From: an uncultured Bacteroidales bacterium
Lineage (GTDB): Bacteria; Bacteroidota; Bacteroidia; Bacteroidales; UBA932
Assembly (NCBI GenBank): GCA_900320545.1
Contig: ONSU01000008.1
Coordinates: forward strand, 36,583 to 100,582
Length of the DNA: 64,000 bases
Reading direction: 5' to 3'
A model generated the notes under the pieces. The model had not been told where the DNA came from. It did no database searches and saw only the letters and a list, made by a program, of their open reading frames with translations. Positions 9,489 to 18,371 of this stretch are shown here, piece after piece (positions within the stretch are counted from its first letter, which is position 1; each line of letters starts with the position of its first letter). The translations under genes and the position numbers were made by a program.

Positions 9489-10379
9489 TTATCGCTTGTG
9501 GAAGAACCCCAGGAGGGCCTTCACGTAATCTTCATTGACGGCGACCTCGACGCTGTCGACCTTGTACCGGTTGAGCACCTTTCCGGAGGCCTCCCGGGAC
9601 CCGGCCCACCAGCGGGCGTACCGTTCGCGCACCTTGCGGGAAGAGGTATTGACCCAGGCGGTCGCGCCGGATTCGGCATCCTTGACATTCACCAGGCCCA
9701 CGTCCGGAATCTCCTTCTCGCGGGGGTCGCTGACACGGATGACCGAGAGGTCGTGGCGGTTCACGGCAATCTTGAGGGCGTCCTCGTAGCGGGGCTTCCC
9801 ATCCTCGTCGACATCCATCATATCCGACAGCAGGAATACCGTGGACTTCTTCTTGATGGCACCGGTGAGGAAACGCAGGGCGCCTCCGATGTCGGTCCCG
9901 TCGGAAGAAGGCTCATATTCGAGGATTTCGCGGATGATGTGAAGGAGGTGGCTCCGGCCCTTTTTCGGCGGGATGAATTTCTCGATCCGGTCACTGAACA
10001 GCAGGGCGCCCACCTTGTCGTTGTTGAGGATGGCGGAGAAAGAGAGGACCGAGGCGATCTCGGCGATCTGGTCCCGTTTGGTCTTGGACACCGTGCCGAA
10101 GAGTCCGCTCCGGCTTACATCCACCACAAGGACCACGGTCATCTCTCGCTCTTCTTCGAACACCTTGACGTAAGGGGCCCTCATCCGGGCGGTGACGTTC
10201 CAGTCCATCGAACGGACATCGTCGCCCCACTGGTATTCCCGGACTTCGCTGAAGGTCATGCCCCGGCCCTTGAAGGCGGAATGGTATTCCCCGGCGAAGA
10301 CCTGGTGCGAGAGGGCCTTCGTCTTGATTTCAATCTTCCTTACCTTCCTGAGGAGTTCTTCGGGAGTGAGTCTTCCCAT
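9489..10379 (-). CDS. DUF58 domain protein (VWA-like)
   Basis: 296 aa, cytoplasmic. N-terminal part carries the DUF58 signature FKGRGMTFSEVREYQWGDDVRSMDWNVTARM (read in pieces: GDDVRSMDWN at about 66-75), then a VWA-like fold with DVSRSGLFG. DUF58 proteins are near-constant partners of MoxR ATPases. Here the gene lies 6 bp downstream of moxR and 4 bp upstream of the lipoprotein gene. Confidence 0.9.
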   Translation of the reverse strand: MGRLTPEELLRKVRKIEIKTKALSHQVFAGEYHSAFKGRGMTFSEVREYQWGDDVRSMDWNVTARMRAPYVKVFEEEREMTVVLVVDVSRSGLFGTVSKTKRDQIAEIASVLSFSAILNNDKVGALLFSDRIEKFIPPKKGRSHLLHIIREILEYEPSSDGTDIGGALRFLTGAIKKKSTVFLLSDMMDVDEDGKPRYEDALKIAVNRHDLSVIRVSDPREKEIPDVGLVNVKDAESGATAWVNTSSRKVRERYARWWAGSREASGKVLNRYKVDSVEVAVNEDYVKALLGFFHKR

Positions 10380-10385
10380 GGCGGA

Positions 10386-11384
10386 TTACGGAACGATGAC
10401 CGAATTGAGTACTTTCTCGATGATCTCTTCGCTGCGGACATTCTCGGCCTCGGCCTCGTAAGTGAGTCCGATGCGGTGACGCAGCACCTCGTTGCAGACG
10501 GCGCGGACATCCTCGGGGATGACATAACCGCGGCGCTTGATGAAGGCATACGCCTTGGAAGCGAGCGAGAGGGAAATGCTGGCACGCGGCGACGCGCCGT
10601 AGGAAATCAGTCCCTGAATATCTTCCAGGCCGTATTCCTTCGGCGTGCGGGTCGCATAGACGATGTCTACGATATAACGTTCGATCTTCTCATCCATATA
10701 GACATCCTTCACCACGTCGCGGGCGCGGACGATATCCTCGGGCTTCACGACTTTCTGCGCGTGCGGGAATTCGCCCTGATTGTTCATCCGGACAATCAGA
10801 CGCTCCTCCTCTTTCTTGGGATAGTCGACGATGACCTTGAGCATAAAACGGTCTACCTGCGCCTCGGGCAGCGGATAGGTACCCTCCTGCTCGATGGGGT
10901 TCTGGGTCGCGAGGACGAGGAACGGATTGGGCAGCGGGTAGGTCATGTCGCCGATGGTGACCTGACGCTCCTGCATCGCCTCGAGCAGCGCGCTCTGGAC
11001 CTTCGCCGGGGAGCGGTTGATCTCATCGGCGAGGATGAAGTTGGCGAAGACGGGGCCTTTGTGGACCTCGAAACTGCCCTTCGCCTGCGAATAGATGAGG
11101 GTGCCGACGAGGTCGGCCGGGAGGAGGTCGGGGGTGAACTGGATGCGGCTGAATTTAGCGTCCACCGCTTCGGCCAGGGTGCTGATGGCGAGGGTCTTCG
11201 CGAGGCCCGGGACGCCTTCCAGGAGGATGTGGCCGTTGGCCAGAAGGCCGATCAGGAGGTTGTCGATGAGGTTTTTTTGCCCGACGATGACCTTTCCCAT
11301 TTCCAGTGACAGGATATCGACGAATTCGCTCTCTTTCTGGATGCGCTCGTTGAGTTCCTTGATGTTCACATTAGAATTTTCCAT
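10386..11384 (-). CDS. MoxR-family AAA+ ATPase
   Basis: 332-aa AAA+ ATPase of the MoxR class. Walker A GVPGLAKT at 57-64, Walker B ILADE at about 117-121 followed by the family's INRSPAKVQ, and the sensor segment LATQNPIEQEGTYPLPEAQVDRF. First gene of the bat operon. MoxR proteins are thought to act as chaperones that load or remodel VWA-domain partners; the two VWA proteins and DUF58 protein lie directly downstream. Diverges from truA with only 26 bp between the starts. Confidence 0.93.
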   Translation of the reverse strand: MENSNVNIKELNERIQKESEFVDILSLEMGKVIVGQKNLIDNLLIGLLANGHILLEGVPGLAKTLAISTLAEAVDAKFSRIQFTPDLLPADLVGTLIYSQAKGSFEVHKGPVFANFILADEINRSPAKVQSALLEAMQERQVTIGDMTYPLPNPFLVLATQNPIEQEGTYPLPEAQVDRFMLKVIVDYPKKEEERLIVRMNNQGEFPHAQKVVKPEDIVRARDVVKDVYMDEKIERYIVDIVYATRTPKEYGLEDIQGLISYGASPRASISLSLASKAYAFIKRRGYVIPEDVRAVCNEVLRHRIGLTYEAEAENVRSEEIIEKVLNSVIVP

Positions 11385-11391
11385 ATATTTG
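11384..11391 (+). promoter_or_regulatory. -7 box of truA promoter
   Basis: TATATTTG fits the Bacteroidota -7 consensus TAnnTTTG and lies 20 bp ahead of the truA ATG. It overlaps the first base of moxR, so the truA promoter lies largely inside the moxR 5' end. Confidence 0.6.
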
Positions 11392-11410
11392 CATTATAAA
11401 ACTTTTTGCA

Positions 11411-12187
11411 ATGCGGTATTTCATGCGTCTCTCGTACAACGGGGCCCCTTTCTCGGGATATCAGGTCCAGCCCGGGCAGCCCACCGTCCAGGAAACCCTG
11501 GAAAAGGCGCTCTCTACGCTCCTGAAGGAGGAAATCTCCATTGTCGGAGCCGGGAGAACGGATACCGGTGTCAACGCCGTCGGCTATGCCGTTTCCTTCG
11601 ACGGGCCCGACCTCGGCGAGTCGGACGCGGAAGTTTTATGCTGCAAATTAAATGCCATCCTGCCTCGCGAAATCAAGATCCATTCCCTACGGGAAGCCCC
11701 GGCGGATTTCCACGCCCGGTTCAGCGCCCGGAGGCGGGAATACACCTACTTCATACACAGGAAAAAAGATCCGTTCGCAGACCGGTTTTCATACCTCTAT
11801 ACCTTCCCGAAACTGGATGTCGCAGCCATGAACGAAGCGGCCCGCGCCATCCTCGGCACGCACGACTTCTCCTGCTTCGAGAAAACGGGGTCTTCGAACA
11901 AGACCTCCGTCTGCACGGTGACCGAGGCGCAATGGGTCCCCTACACTCCCTCGCACGTCTCCGTGATGGGATATCCCTGTGAAGAAGGCGATTATCTGTA
12001 TTTCAGGATCAGCGCCGACCGCTTCCTCCGCAATATGGTCCGCGCCGTCGTGGGAACGCTCCTGGAAGTCGGCCGCGGCCGGCGCAGCGTCGGGAGTGTC
12101 GCCGCCCTCGTCGATTCGGGAACACGTTCCGACGCCGGCGAATCCGTCCCCGGCCACGCCCTTTTCCTCAGCGGAGTCGATTATTGA
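11411..12187 (+). CDS. truA: tRNA pseudouridine(38-40) synthase TruA
   Basis: 258 aa. Modifies uridines 38-40 of the tRNA anticodon stem-loop. The catalytic aspartate is Asp51 in GAGRTDTGV; other family blocks are YNGAPFSGYQ, DFHARFSARRREYTYFI and RFLRNMVRAVVGTLLEVG. Length and motif order are normal. Starts 26 bp from the divergent moxR; 27 bp separate it from cysK, so it may head a short truA-cysK-cysE transcript. Confidence 0.95.
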   Translation: MRYFMRLSYNGAPFSGYQVQPGQPTVQETLEKALSTLLKEEISIVGAGRTDTGVNAVGYAVSFDGPDLGESDAEVLCCKLNAILPREIKIHSLREAPADFHARFSARRREYTYFIHRKKDPFADRFSYLYTFPKLDVAAMNEAARAILGTHDFSCFEKTGSSNKTSVCTVTEAQWVPYTPSHVSVMGYPCEEGDYLYFRISADRFLRNMVRAVVGTLLEVGRGRRSVGSVAALVDSGTRSDAGESVPGHALFLSGVDY

Positions 12188-12214
12188 ACCTATCCATCAC
12201 TTAAACTTAACAAT

Positions 12215-13132
12215 ATGATTTACTCCTCCCTTACCCAGCTTATCGGAAAGACCCCGCTCCTGAGGGTTTCCGGGCTCGAGGGCCAGAAGGCCGACATCGT
12301 CCTTAAACTCGAATACTTCAACCCCGGCGGAAGCGTCAAGGACCGCATCGCCCTCGCGATGATCGAGGACGCCGAAGCGAAGGGCGTCCTGAAGGAGGGC
12401 GCCACCATCATCGAGCCGACCAGCGGCAATACCGGCGTCGGCCTCGCGTGGGTCGGGACGGCCAAGGGATACAAGGTCATCCTCACGATGCCCGACACGA
12501 TGAGCATCGAGCGGCGCAGGCTGTTGCAGGCCCTGGGCGCCACCCTGGAACTGACTCCCGGCGCGGAAGGAATGAAGGGCGCCATCGCCAGGGCGCAGGC
12601 CCTGAAGGACGCCACTCCGGGCGCCGTCATCCTCGGCCAGTTTACCAACCCGGCCAATCCGGCAATGCACGAGCGCACCACCGGCGAGGAAATCTGGGCC
12701 GATACGGAAGGCAAGGTCGACATCTTCGTCGCAGGAGTCGGCACAGGCGGCACCGTCAGCGGCACGGGCCGGGCCCTCAAGAAGCATAATCCCGCCGTGC
12801 AGGTCATCGCCGTGGAGCCCGCCACCTCCGCCGTCCTCTCGACCGGCGTCCCCGGGAAGCACAAGATCCAGGGCATCGGAGCGGGCTTCGTTCCGGAGAC
12901 CTACGACCCTTCGGTCGTCGACGGCATCCTTACCGTAACGAACGAAGATGCCTTCGCAGGATCCCGCCTCCTGGCCGCCAAGGAAGGCCTGCTGGTCGGC
13001 ATTTCTTCCGGCGCCGCCTTCTCGGCCGCCCTCCGCCTGGCGCAGGACCCGGAGAACGCGGGCAAGACCGTCGTCGCCCTCCTCCCCGACACGGGAGAAC
13101 GTTATTTATCCACTGAATTATTTACGCAATGA
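12215..13132 (+). CDS. cysK: Cysteine synthase A
   Basis: 305-aa PLP enzyme making cysteine from O-acetylserine and sulfide. The PLP lysine is Lys42 in NPGGSVKDR; phosphate and substrate loops are SGNTG (70-74) and GTGGTVSGTG. It overlaps the following serine acetyltransferase gene by 4 bp (ATGA), the classic pairing of both steps of cysteine synthesis. Confidence 0.96.
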   Translation: MIYSSLTQLIGKTPLLRVSGLEGQKADIVLKLEYFNPGGSVKDRIALAMIEDAEAKGVLKEGATIIEPTSGNTGVGLAWVGTAKGYKVILTMPDTMSIERRRLLQALGATLELTPGAEGMKGAIARAQALKDATPGAVILGQFTNPANPAMHERTTGEEIWADTEGKVDIFVAGVGTGGTVSGTGRALKKHNPAVQVIAVEPATSAVLSTGVPGKHKIQGIGAGFVPETYDPSVVDGILTVTNEDAFAGSRLLAAKEGLLVGISSGAAFSAALRLAQDPENAGKTVVALLPDTGERYLSTELFTQ

Positions 13133-13851
13133 GCATTTCCATCCGGGAAACCGGCGAACACCTGAAGGCGCTGATGGGCGCCGTGAAAGACTACGTTTTT
13201 CCGCATTACAGCGACATCGCCCCAGCCGAGGCGTTGAAAACCGTCAGGAAGCGGCTGGAAGCCCTGACCGGCGACGAAATCTGCGAGGCATTCCTTGAAA
13301 CGCTTCCGGAAATCCGCCGCCTGCTGGAGACCGACGTCGAGGCCATCGCCGGGGCGGATCCCGCCGCCGGAAGTCTCCGGGAGATTGTCTACTGCTATCC
13401 GGCCGTCACCGCGATGCTGCACTACAGGACGGCACACGAGCTGCACCGGCTGGGGGTCCCCGTCATTCCCCGGATGATCACCGAGCACGCCCACAGCGTC
13501 ACCGGCATCGACATCCACCCTGCCGCCAGGATCGGAGAAGGGTTCGCCATCGACCACGGGACGGGCGTGGTGATCGGAGAAACGACCATCATCGGGAACA
13601 ATGTCACGATCTATCAGGGCGTCACGCTCGGAGCCCGGAATTTCCGGTACGACGAGGCGGGACGACCCATCAATCAACCCCGCCATCCGATTCTGGAAGA
13701 CGGGGTTACGGTCTATTCAAACGCCACGATCCTGGGTCGCATCACCATCGGCGAGGGATCGGTGATCGGAGGTAACGTCTGGCTCACGCACAGCGTGCCG
13801 CCGCACTCACGGATTCTGCAGGGATCGGCGGAAAGTCTCCGGATGCCTTAA
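13129..13851 (+). CDS. cysE: Serine O-acetyltransferase
   Basis: 240 aa. Acetylates serine to O-acetylserine, the substrate of CysK encoded just upstream with a 4-bp overlap. An N-terminal helical domain (about 1-125) precedes a left-handed beta-helix of hexapeptide repeats (IDIHPAARIGEGFAIDHG, VVIGETTIIGNNVTIYQGVTLG). The His-Gly-Thr-Gly active-site segment DHGTG is present. It ends in TTAA, whose reverse strand is also the stop of the convergent gene. Confidence 0.93.
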   Translation: MSISIRETGEHLKALMGAVKDYVFPHYSDIAPAEALKTVRKRLEALTGDEICEAFLETLPEIRRLLETDVEAIAGADPAAGSLREIVYCYPAVTAMLHYRTAHELHRLGVPVIPRMITEHAHSVTGIDIHPAARIGEGFAIDHGTGVVIGETTIIGNNVTIYQGVTLGARNFRYDEAGRPINQPRHPILEDGVTVYSNATILGRITIGEGSVIGGNVWLTHSVPPHSRILQGSAESLRMP

Positions 13852-14378
13852 TTGCCCCAGGCGTCGTAGTAGAAGAACTGTCCGGCGCGATAGCAGCGGA
13901 AGCCGCCGCCCGGCAGCAGTTCCACGATATCGCCCCAGAGGTTGCTGATGCGGTCGCCGCCGGGCGAATGGACGTGCCAGAAACTACCGTTTCTCACCTT
14001 GTAGCAGCCGGAAGGGAGCAGGATTACCTCGTCTCCCCAGATCAGCCGGTCACCCCGGCGATTGTACACGGAGATCCGGCCCACCCGGGTCCGGACGTGG
14101 CATCCGTTCCAGAGTTCCTGCCAATCCTGCACGCAGCGGATTTCGTGGCGCATCTGTCCGTAGCCGGAACGGCCTTTCGGAGCGGAGTATTGCGGACCGC
14201 CGTGATGACGGTCATCGTAACGGCGGTCATCATGACGATGGTTGTCGTGATGACGGTCGTCGCGACGCTCGTAAGTGGCGTGATGGCCGGAATGATGGCC
14301 GGAGTGATGATTGTGATGCTGCGCGGAAACCGTCAGGGCCGACAGCATCATCAGCGATATGACAACAAACTTTTTCAT
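13848..14378 (-). CDS. Secreted histidine-rich protein of unknown function
   Basis: 176 aa from the ATG at 14378. Signal peptide (1-21, ending VSAQ) then a His/Arg/Asp-rich stretch (HHNHHSGHHSGHH, repeated RHDD/RYDD) at about 22-65, which could bind metal ions. The C-terminal half has regular W/Y/G-rich beta repeats (DRLIWGDEVILLPSGCYKV, DRISNLWGDIVELLPGGG). Start is fixed by a strong Shine-Dalgarno site directly ahead; the longer frame from 14408 would include that site. The stop codon shares TTAA with cysE. No family recognised. Confidence 0.8.
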   Translation of the reverse strand: MKKFVVISLMMLSALTVSAQHHNHHSGHHSGHHATYERRDDRHHDNHRHDDRRYDDRHHGGPQYSAPKGRSGYGQMRHEIRCVQDWQELWNGCHVRTRVGRISVYNRRGDRLIWGDEVILLPSGCYKVRNGSFWHVHSPGGDRISNLWGDIVELLPGGGFRCYRAGQFFYYDAWGN

Positions 14379-14382
14379 AGGG

Positions 14383-14390
14383 ACCTCCTT
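14383..14390 (-). promoter_or_regulatory. Strong Shine-Dalgarno site
   Basis: On the minus strand AAGGAGGT lies four bases before the ATG at 14378. Such sites are rare in Bacteroidota, whose ribosomes generally hide the anti-SD, so its presence decides the start and is itself notable. Confidence 0.7.
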
Positions 14391-14440
14391 TTTCCACGGC
14401 AGTAGCAACGACCGTGCCAGAGGCCCGTCCCGGAAAAGGT

Positions 14441-15193
14441 TTACTTACTGGCCGCCAGAAGGCGAAGTAGGGTCCTGTTGTTCAAGAGATTATACAGGCC
14501 ATCCTCACTGAGTACGCCCCTGTGCAGGTCCTTGGGCAGTTCGCCCCGTTCATCGGCCTCGAAATCTTCCTTCCACTCCCTGGAGGAGAGGTAGTCCTGC
14601 AAGGCGTTGACATCGTCCTGCAGTTCCGGATAGGCCTTCTTTTTACGGATAGCGGACGATATGCGGTCGCTGGCGGCTTCCATCTTTGTGACACGCTCCA
14701 CGATCCGCTGGATCTGTCCGTCCTTGACGGCCCGGGTGCGCCACGGCGAGAAGAATCTTTCGATCAGGGCGTATGCGGCCCACGCATCGTCGGAGACTTT
14801 GTGCCCGTACCACCGCGCATTGACCTTGTCGCCGGACGAATACTCCATGTAGATCCTGTAAGAATAGCCGCCGCAAATCGCTTCGTCGACATTGTAGCCG
14901 GCAAGTTTGTAGACTTTATTGGCCAGAAGAAGCTTCTGCAGACTGTCCACGGTCTTGGCATCCACCGGATAAGTCTGACGGGTGACCGGGTCCCCGAAAC
15001 GGTTTCCTTCGTCCAGCACGACGACGATCCGGGGAACCGAATCGGGGTCGGCGATAAGTTCACAATAGTCTTTGCCCAGTCCGGCAGCCCCCGTCTTGGA
15101 GTAACTGCAGTAAGTAAGGCTTCCCTTGGGCTTGGAAGCGAAGATGCCCATAATTCCCGCGGACATAAGAAGAAGGAGTATTAATTTTCTCAT
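14441..15193 (-). CDS. Exported protein of unknown function
   Basis: 250 aa with an N-terminal signal (MRKLILLLLMSAGIMGIFA). Rest is soluble, with a conserved-looking middle (YCELIADPDSVPRIVVVLDEGN, SYRIYMEYSSGDKVNARWYG) and a helical C-terminus. I do not recognise the family. Lies alone, 62 bp upstream of the His-rich protein on the same strand and 77 bp past the TonB receptor start region; no operon partner is evident. Confidence 0.75.
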   Translation of the reverse strand: MRKLILLLLMSAGIMGIFASKPKGSLTYCSYSKTGAAGLGKDYCELIADPDSVPRIVVVLDEGNRFGDPVTRQTYPVDAKTVDSLQKLLLANKVYKLAGYNVDEAICGGYSYRIYMEYSSGDKVNARWYGHKVSDDAWAAYALIERFFSPWRTRAVKDGQIQRIVERVTKMEAASDRISSAIRKKKAYPELQDDVNALQDYLSSREWKEDFEADERGELPKDLHRGVLSEDGLYNLLNNRTLLRLLAASK

Positions 15194-15269
15194 AATTATG
15201 TCTCAATTATTAAGACTCGCCAAGATACTAATTATTTTCCGTTTTTCTATTGATTATTTTCGAAACAAG

Positions 15270-17276
15270 CTACCAGGGGACGATGATCTTGAATGAGAGA
15301 TTCCGTCCGATGCTGCCGATTCCGATGTACTTCAACCGGCTCAGATGGGGCATATAGGCCCGGTCGGTCAGGTTGGAGCCGATGATATACAGCGACAGGC
15401 GCGTCTTGCCACGAATCACCACATCGGTGCCGGCCGCTGCTCCGAGAAGCAGATATGAAGGGGTGGCCGTTTCCGTTCCGCCCGCCGCATAGAAGTGGTT
15501 CTGAGCCAGATTCCAGTCCAGATTCACCGACACGAAAGCATTGTTGAATATCTTCCCGCCGTGGGTAATTTCCCATTTGATTTCGGAGAAGAGACGGGGC
15601 GCCGGAATCAGAGGAAGGTCGTCGCCGCCCTTTTCCCGGGCATAAACGCAGGAAAAGGCGCTGCTCAGATGCAGCTGATGGACGGGGTGGATGTCGATCG
15701 CGATCTCCCCTCCGACAAGATGGGCCAGGCCGCTGCGGAACGCATAGACCGGAAGGCCTTCGTCGGAGACGGCGCCATTGCGGGCGGCGAAGATATAATT
15801 GTCGATCCGGCTGACGAAAAGTGCCGACTGTACGGACACGTATCTGGAACTGAAATCCAGTCCGATATCTCCCTGGAGGCTGTATTCCGGCTTTAGGTCT
15901 TTATTCCCCAGTTCAAAGCGGAACGTTCCCTCGTGCTCCCCGTTGGAGCCCAGTTCGGCCAGATTGGGGGCACGGAACCCCCTGGCGACATTGGCTTTGA
16001 AAATAAAGTTCGGGGTCAGCTGGCAAGTCACCCCGAGACTGGCGCTGATTCCGGGGAAGCGGCGGCTGAACGGTTCGAAGCGTCCCTCCAGGGCCTTGCT
16101 TCGGAGCCAGCGCAGATCGGCCCGGATGCCGCCGGAGAAGGTCCACTCGTCCAGGCTCTTGGTCGCGGTTGCAAACAGTCCCGCATCGAAAAGGGTGTAC
16201 TCCGGAATCAGGTATTCTTCGCCCAGATTGTCGCTGAGCTGCCCCATTCCGGCAAGGCCGAACGCGGCTTTCCATCCTTTTCCGAAGGGACACTGGTATC
16301 GGAGGTCATAGTGGATCGTGTTGAGCCGGAAGTCCAGACCGGGCTCGCCGGCGCTCTCCTCAAACTCCTGCCGGCGATTCCGCTGCCAGCCCAGGATGAA
16401 TTTCAGACTGCCGGGACCAAGGTGGAAAGTGTTATCCGACACTACTTTATAATGTCTGACCTGCTGGAAGGGCAAGGCGGGAGCGTAGCCGTAGTTCTCC
16501 CCTTCCCCTTCGATCATTCCCGGAGTCAGATGAAAATAACTGAAGCGCAGCCGGGAATAGCCCCAGGAGCCGTTGCGGCCCAGCATGACGGATGCCGCCC
16601 GCTCCCGAAAGCCGGAGTTGGCCACCGGGCCGTTGAGCGAATTCCTATAAGCGTGGGCGTACTTGTCGGAGAAGCGGCCGCCCAGAATCCAGCCCTTGAT
16701 GTTGCCGTCGGCCGACAGCGAATAGTTTATCTGGCCGCTGTTGGTCTGATAGGAGGCCGATACACTGCCTCCCCATTCTCCGGGTGCCCGGACGGGTTCC
16801 GGATGGAAGATCAGGATACCGGCCAGGGCGTCGGAGCCGTACATCAGCGAGGCGGGTCCCTTGAGGATTTCGACGGAGTGCACACCGGAGCCGTCAACCT
16901 CTATGCCGTGTTCGTCGCCCCACTGCTGCCCTTCCTGACGGATGCCGTCGCTGACCACGACGACCCGGTTGTAGCCCATCCCGCGGATAACGGGCTTGGA
17001 GATTCCGCCACCGGTGGTGATTTCACTGACCCCCGGTTCCGTGGAAATGGCGCTGATGATGTTGCCGCCGGAGCGGGCGGACAGGTCGGCCGGCCGGAGC
17101 ACAGAGACCGGCGAGGGCATTTCTTTCATTTTGGCGTCGCCGGCCAGGCCGGTCACGACCAGTTCATTCAATTTCAGATGTTTATAGAATACATCCGACG
17201 AGTCAGGATCATGACCCTGAGCTCTCGCGGCCACGCATACGCATAGCAGCGACAAAACAAATATTGTCTTGTTCAT
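15270..17276 (-). CDS. TonB-dependent outer-membrane receptor
   Basis: 668 aa. Signal peptide ends ARAQ. Then a TonB-box-like LNELVVTG, a plug (about 50-160: GGISKPVIRGMG, VEILKGPASLMYGSDALAG) and a 22-strand-type barrel ending in an aromatic residue (SFKIIVPW). No carboxypeptidase-like or STN domain, so it is not a SusC protein; the layout fits metal, haem or cobalamin receptors. A small His/Cys-rich exported protein is encoded 30 bp upstream on the same strand, which favours a metal ligand. Substrate is inferred, not shown. Confidence 0.88.
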   Translation of the reverse strand: MNKTIFVLSLLCVCVAARAQGHDPDSSDVFYKHLKLNELVVTGLAGDAKMKEMPSPVSVLRPADLSARSGGNIISAISTEPGVSEITTGGGISKPVIRGMGYNRVVVVSDGIRQEGQQWGDEHGIEVDGSGVHSVEILKGPASLMYGSDALAGILIFHPEPVRAPGEWGGSVSASYQTNSGQINYSLSADGNIKGWILGGRFSDKYAHAYRNSLNGPVANSGFRERAASVMLGRNGSWGYSRLRFSYFHLTPGMIEGEGENYGYAPALPFQQVRHYKVVSDNTFHLGPGSLKFILGWQRNRRQEFEESAGEPGLDFRLNTIHYDLRYQCPFGKGWKAAFGLAGMGQLSDNLGEEYLIPEYTLFDAGLFATATKSLDEWTFSGGIRADLRWLRSKALEGRFEPFSRRFPGISASLGVTCQLTPNFIFKANVARGFRAPNLAELGSNGEHEGTFRFELGNKDLKPEYSLQGDIGLDFSSRYVSVQSALFVSRIDNYIFAARNGAVSDEGLPVYAFRSGLAHLVGGEIAIDIHPVHQLHLSSAFSCVYAREKGGDDLPLIPAPRLFSEIKWEITHGGKIFNNAFVSVNLDWNLAQNHFYAAGGTETATPSYLLLGAAAGTDVVIRGKTRLSLYIIGSNLTDRAYMPHLSRLKYIGIGSIGRNLSFKIIVPW

Positions 17277-17306
17277 TCTGTTTAGTTTTAACTGTAGGAA
17301 AGGATA

Positions 17307-17654
17307 CTAAGAACAGAATGATACAGGCGGCGCTCTCGGAGAAGAAGGTTGGGTGAAACAGATCGGGATATCATCGGGAAAGCGACCGGAATCGACGGTC
17401 TGCTCCGAAGACAGTATGTGAAAAGTCAAAACGGCGGACGTTGTATACTGCTGATACAAAATCCGGCAGACCAGACACTCGTCCGTGCAGATTTGCGCCG
17501 TCAGATGACCGGGATGGGGCTTGTGCTGCGAACAGGACTCACAAGGGTCATCTTCCCGCACCGGATCGGCATGATGATGAAACGGCGCGACAAGCAGCAT
17601 CGGCAGGAGAACCGACAGCATCAGGAAAGCGGATATGCGCTGTTTCAGAGGCAC
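17307..17654 (-). CDS. Small His/Cys-rich membrane or secreted protein
   Basis: 115 aa from a GTG at 17654. A hydrophobic segment (ISAFLMLSVLLPMLLVAPF) is followed at once by HHHAD, CESC, HKPHPGH and CTDECLVCRI: a cluster of His and Cys typical of small companions of metal-linked TonB receptors (DUF2946-like spacing). The GTG is chosen because the -7 box of its promoter (17682-17675) puts the transcript start near 17669, past the only upstream ATG (17717). Likely in one operon with the receptor. Role unproven. Confidence 0.6.
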   Translation of the reverse strand: MPLKQRISAFLMLSVLLPMLLVAPFHHHADPVREDDPCESCSQHKPHPGHLTAQICTDECLVCRILYQQYTTSAVLTFHILSSEQTVDSGRFPDDIPICFTQPSSPRAPPVSFCS

Positions 17655-17673
17655 AATGTTGAATCGTTCGAGT

Positions 17674-17702
17674 GCAAAGATAATGAAAATCCTTATCTTT
17701 GC
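17674..17702. promoter_or_regulatory. Back-to-back promoters in a perfect inverted repeat
   Basis: GCAAAGATAA (17674-17683) and TTATCTTTGC (17693-17702) form 10-bp perfect arms with a 9-bp gap. Each arm is the -7 box (TATCTTTG) of a promoter pointing outward: minus strand to the receptor operon and plus strand to the nitroreductase. Confidence 0.7.
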
Positions 17703-17706
17703 GGAT

Positions 17707-18342
17707 ATGGCAGACAATTATCTGGAAAAACGGCAGGAGGAACTTGCCCGCTCTCAAAAAAAAATCGTGAAACGCAGCGCTCCCTCTCTGGACACGCTGC
17801 TTCATCGGAACCGGAGTTATCGGGGCTATGACCCGTCACGGGCCGTTTCGGAGGAAGAATTGCGCGCCCTGCTGTCAGTGGTGCCGCTGACTGCCTCGGG
17901 GATGAACCGCCAGCCCTTGCGGTTCCGTCTGGTCACGGCGGAAAAGGCAGGCCTGGTGCTTCCGCACATCACGCTCGGGGCAGCCCTCCCGGAGGAGCAT
18001 CTTCCCAAACCCGGTATGGAGCCGGAGGCCTTCATTGTCGTATGCAGCGCCGTCCCGGAAGATAAAGTGGTGGACATCGACCTGGGCATCGCCGCCCAGA
18101 GCATCCTCCTGAAGGCGGTCGAAAGGGGTCTGGGAGGCATCTTCATCCTCAACTTCCGGAAAGAAGCCCTGCGGGAGGCACTTCAACTGCCGTCGGCTCC
18201 CCTGGCGGTCATCGCCATCGGCAAACCGGCCGAGAGCATCTACCTGATGCCCGTATCCTCCCCGGATCAAAATCTCTCCTACTACCGCAAGGACGGCGTC
18301 CACTACGTTCCCAAACTGCAGGTGGATATGCTGCTGATCTGA
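17707..18342 (+). CDS. Nitroreductase-family flavoprotein
   Basis: 211 aa. FMN-dependent oxidoreductase of the nitroreductase fold: RNRSYRGYDP near the N-terminus (FMN phosphate contact), TASGMNRQPLRF, and IDLGIAAQSILLKAVERGLGGIFI for the central helix. Substrate unknown. The ATG at 17707 lies only 5 bases past the -7 box, so the mRNA is probably leaderless or nearly so; no later in-frame Met precedes the conserved region. Convergent with the YdeI-family gene, 29 bp apart. Confidence 0.85.
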   Translation: MADNYLEKRQEELARSQKKIVKRSAPSLDTLLHRNRSYRGYDPSRAVSEEELRALLSVVPLTASGMNRQPLRFRLVTAEKAGLVLPHITLGAALPEEHLPKPGMEPEAFIVVCSAVPEDKVVDIDLGIAAQSILLKAVERGLGGIFILNFRKEALREALQLPSAPLAVIAIGKPAESIYLMPVSSPDQNLSYYRKDGVHYVPKLQVDMLLI

Positions 18343-18371
18343 TGTTCCGTATAACGGGTCGAACGGCATCT

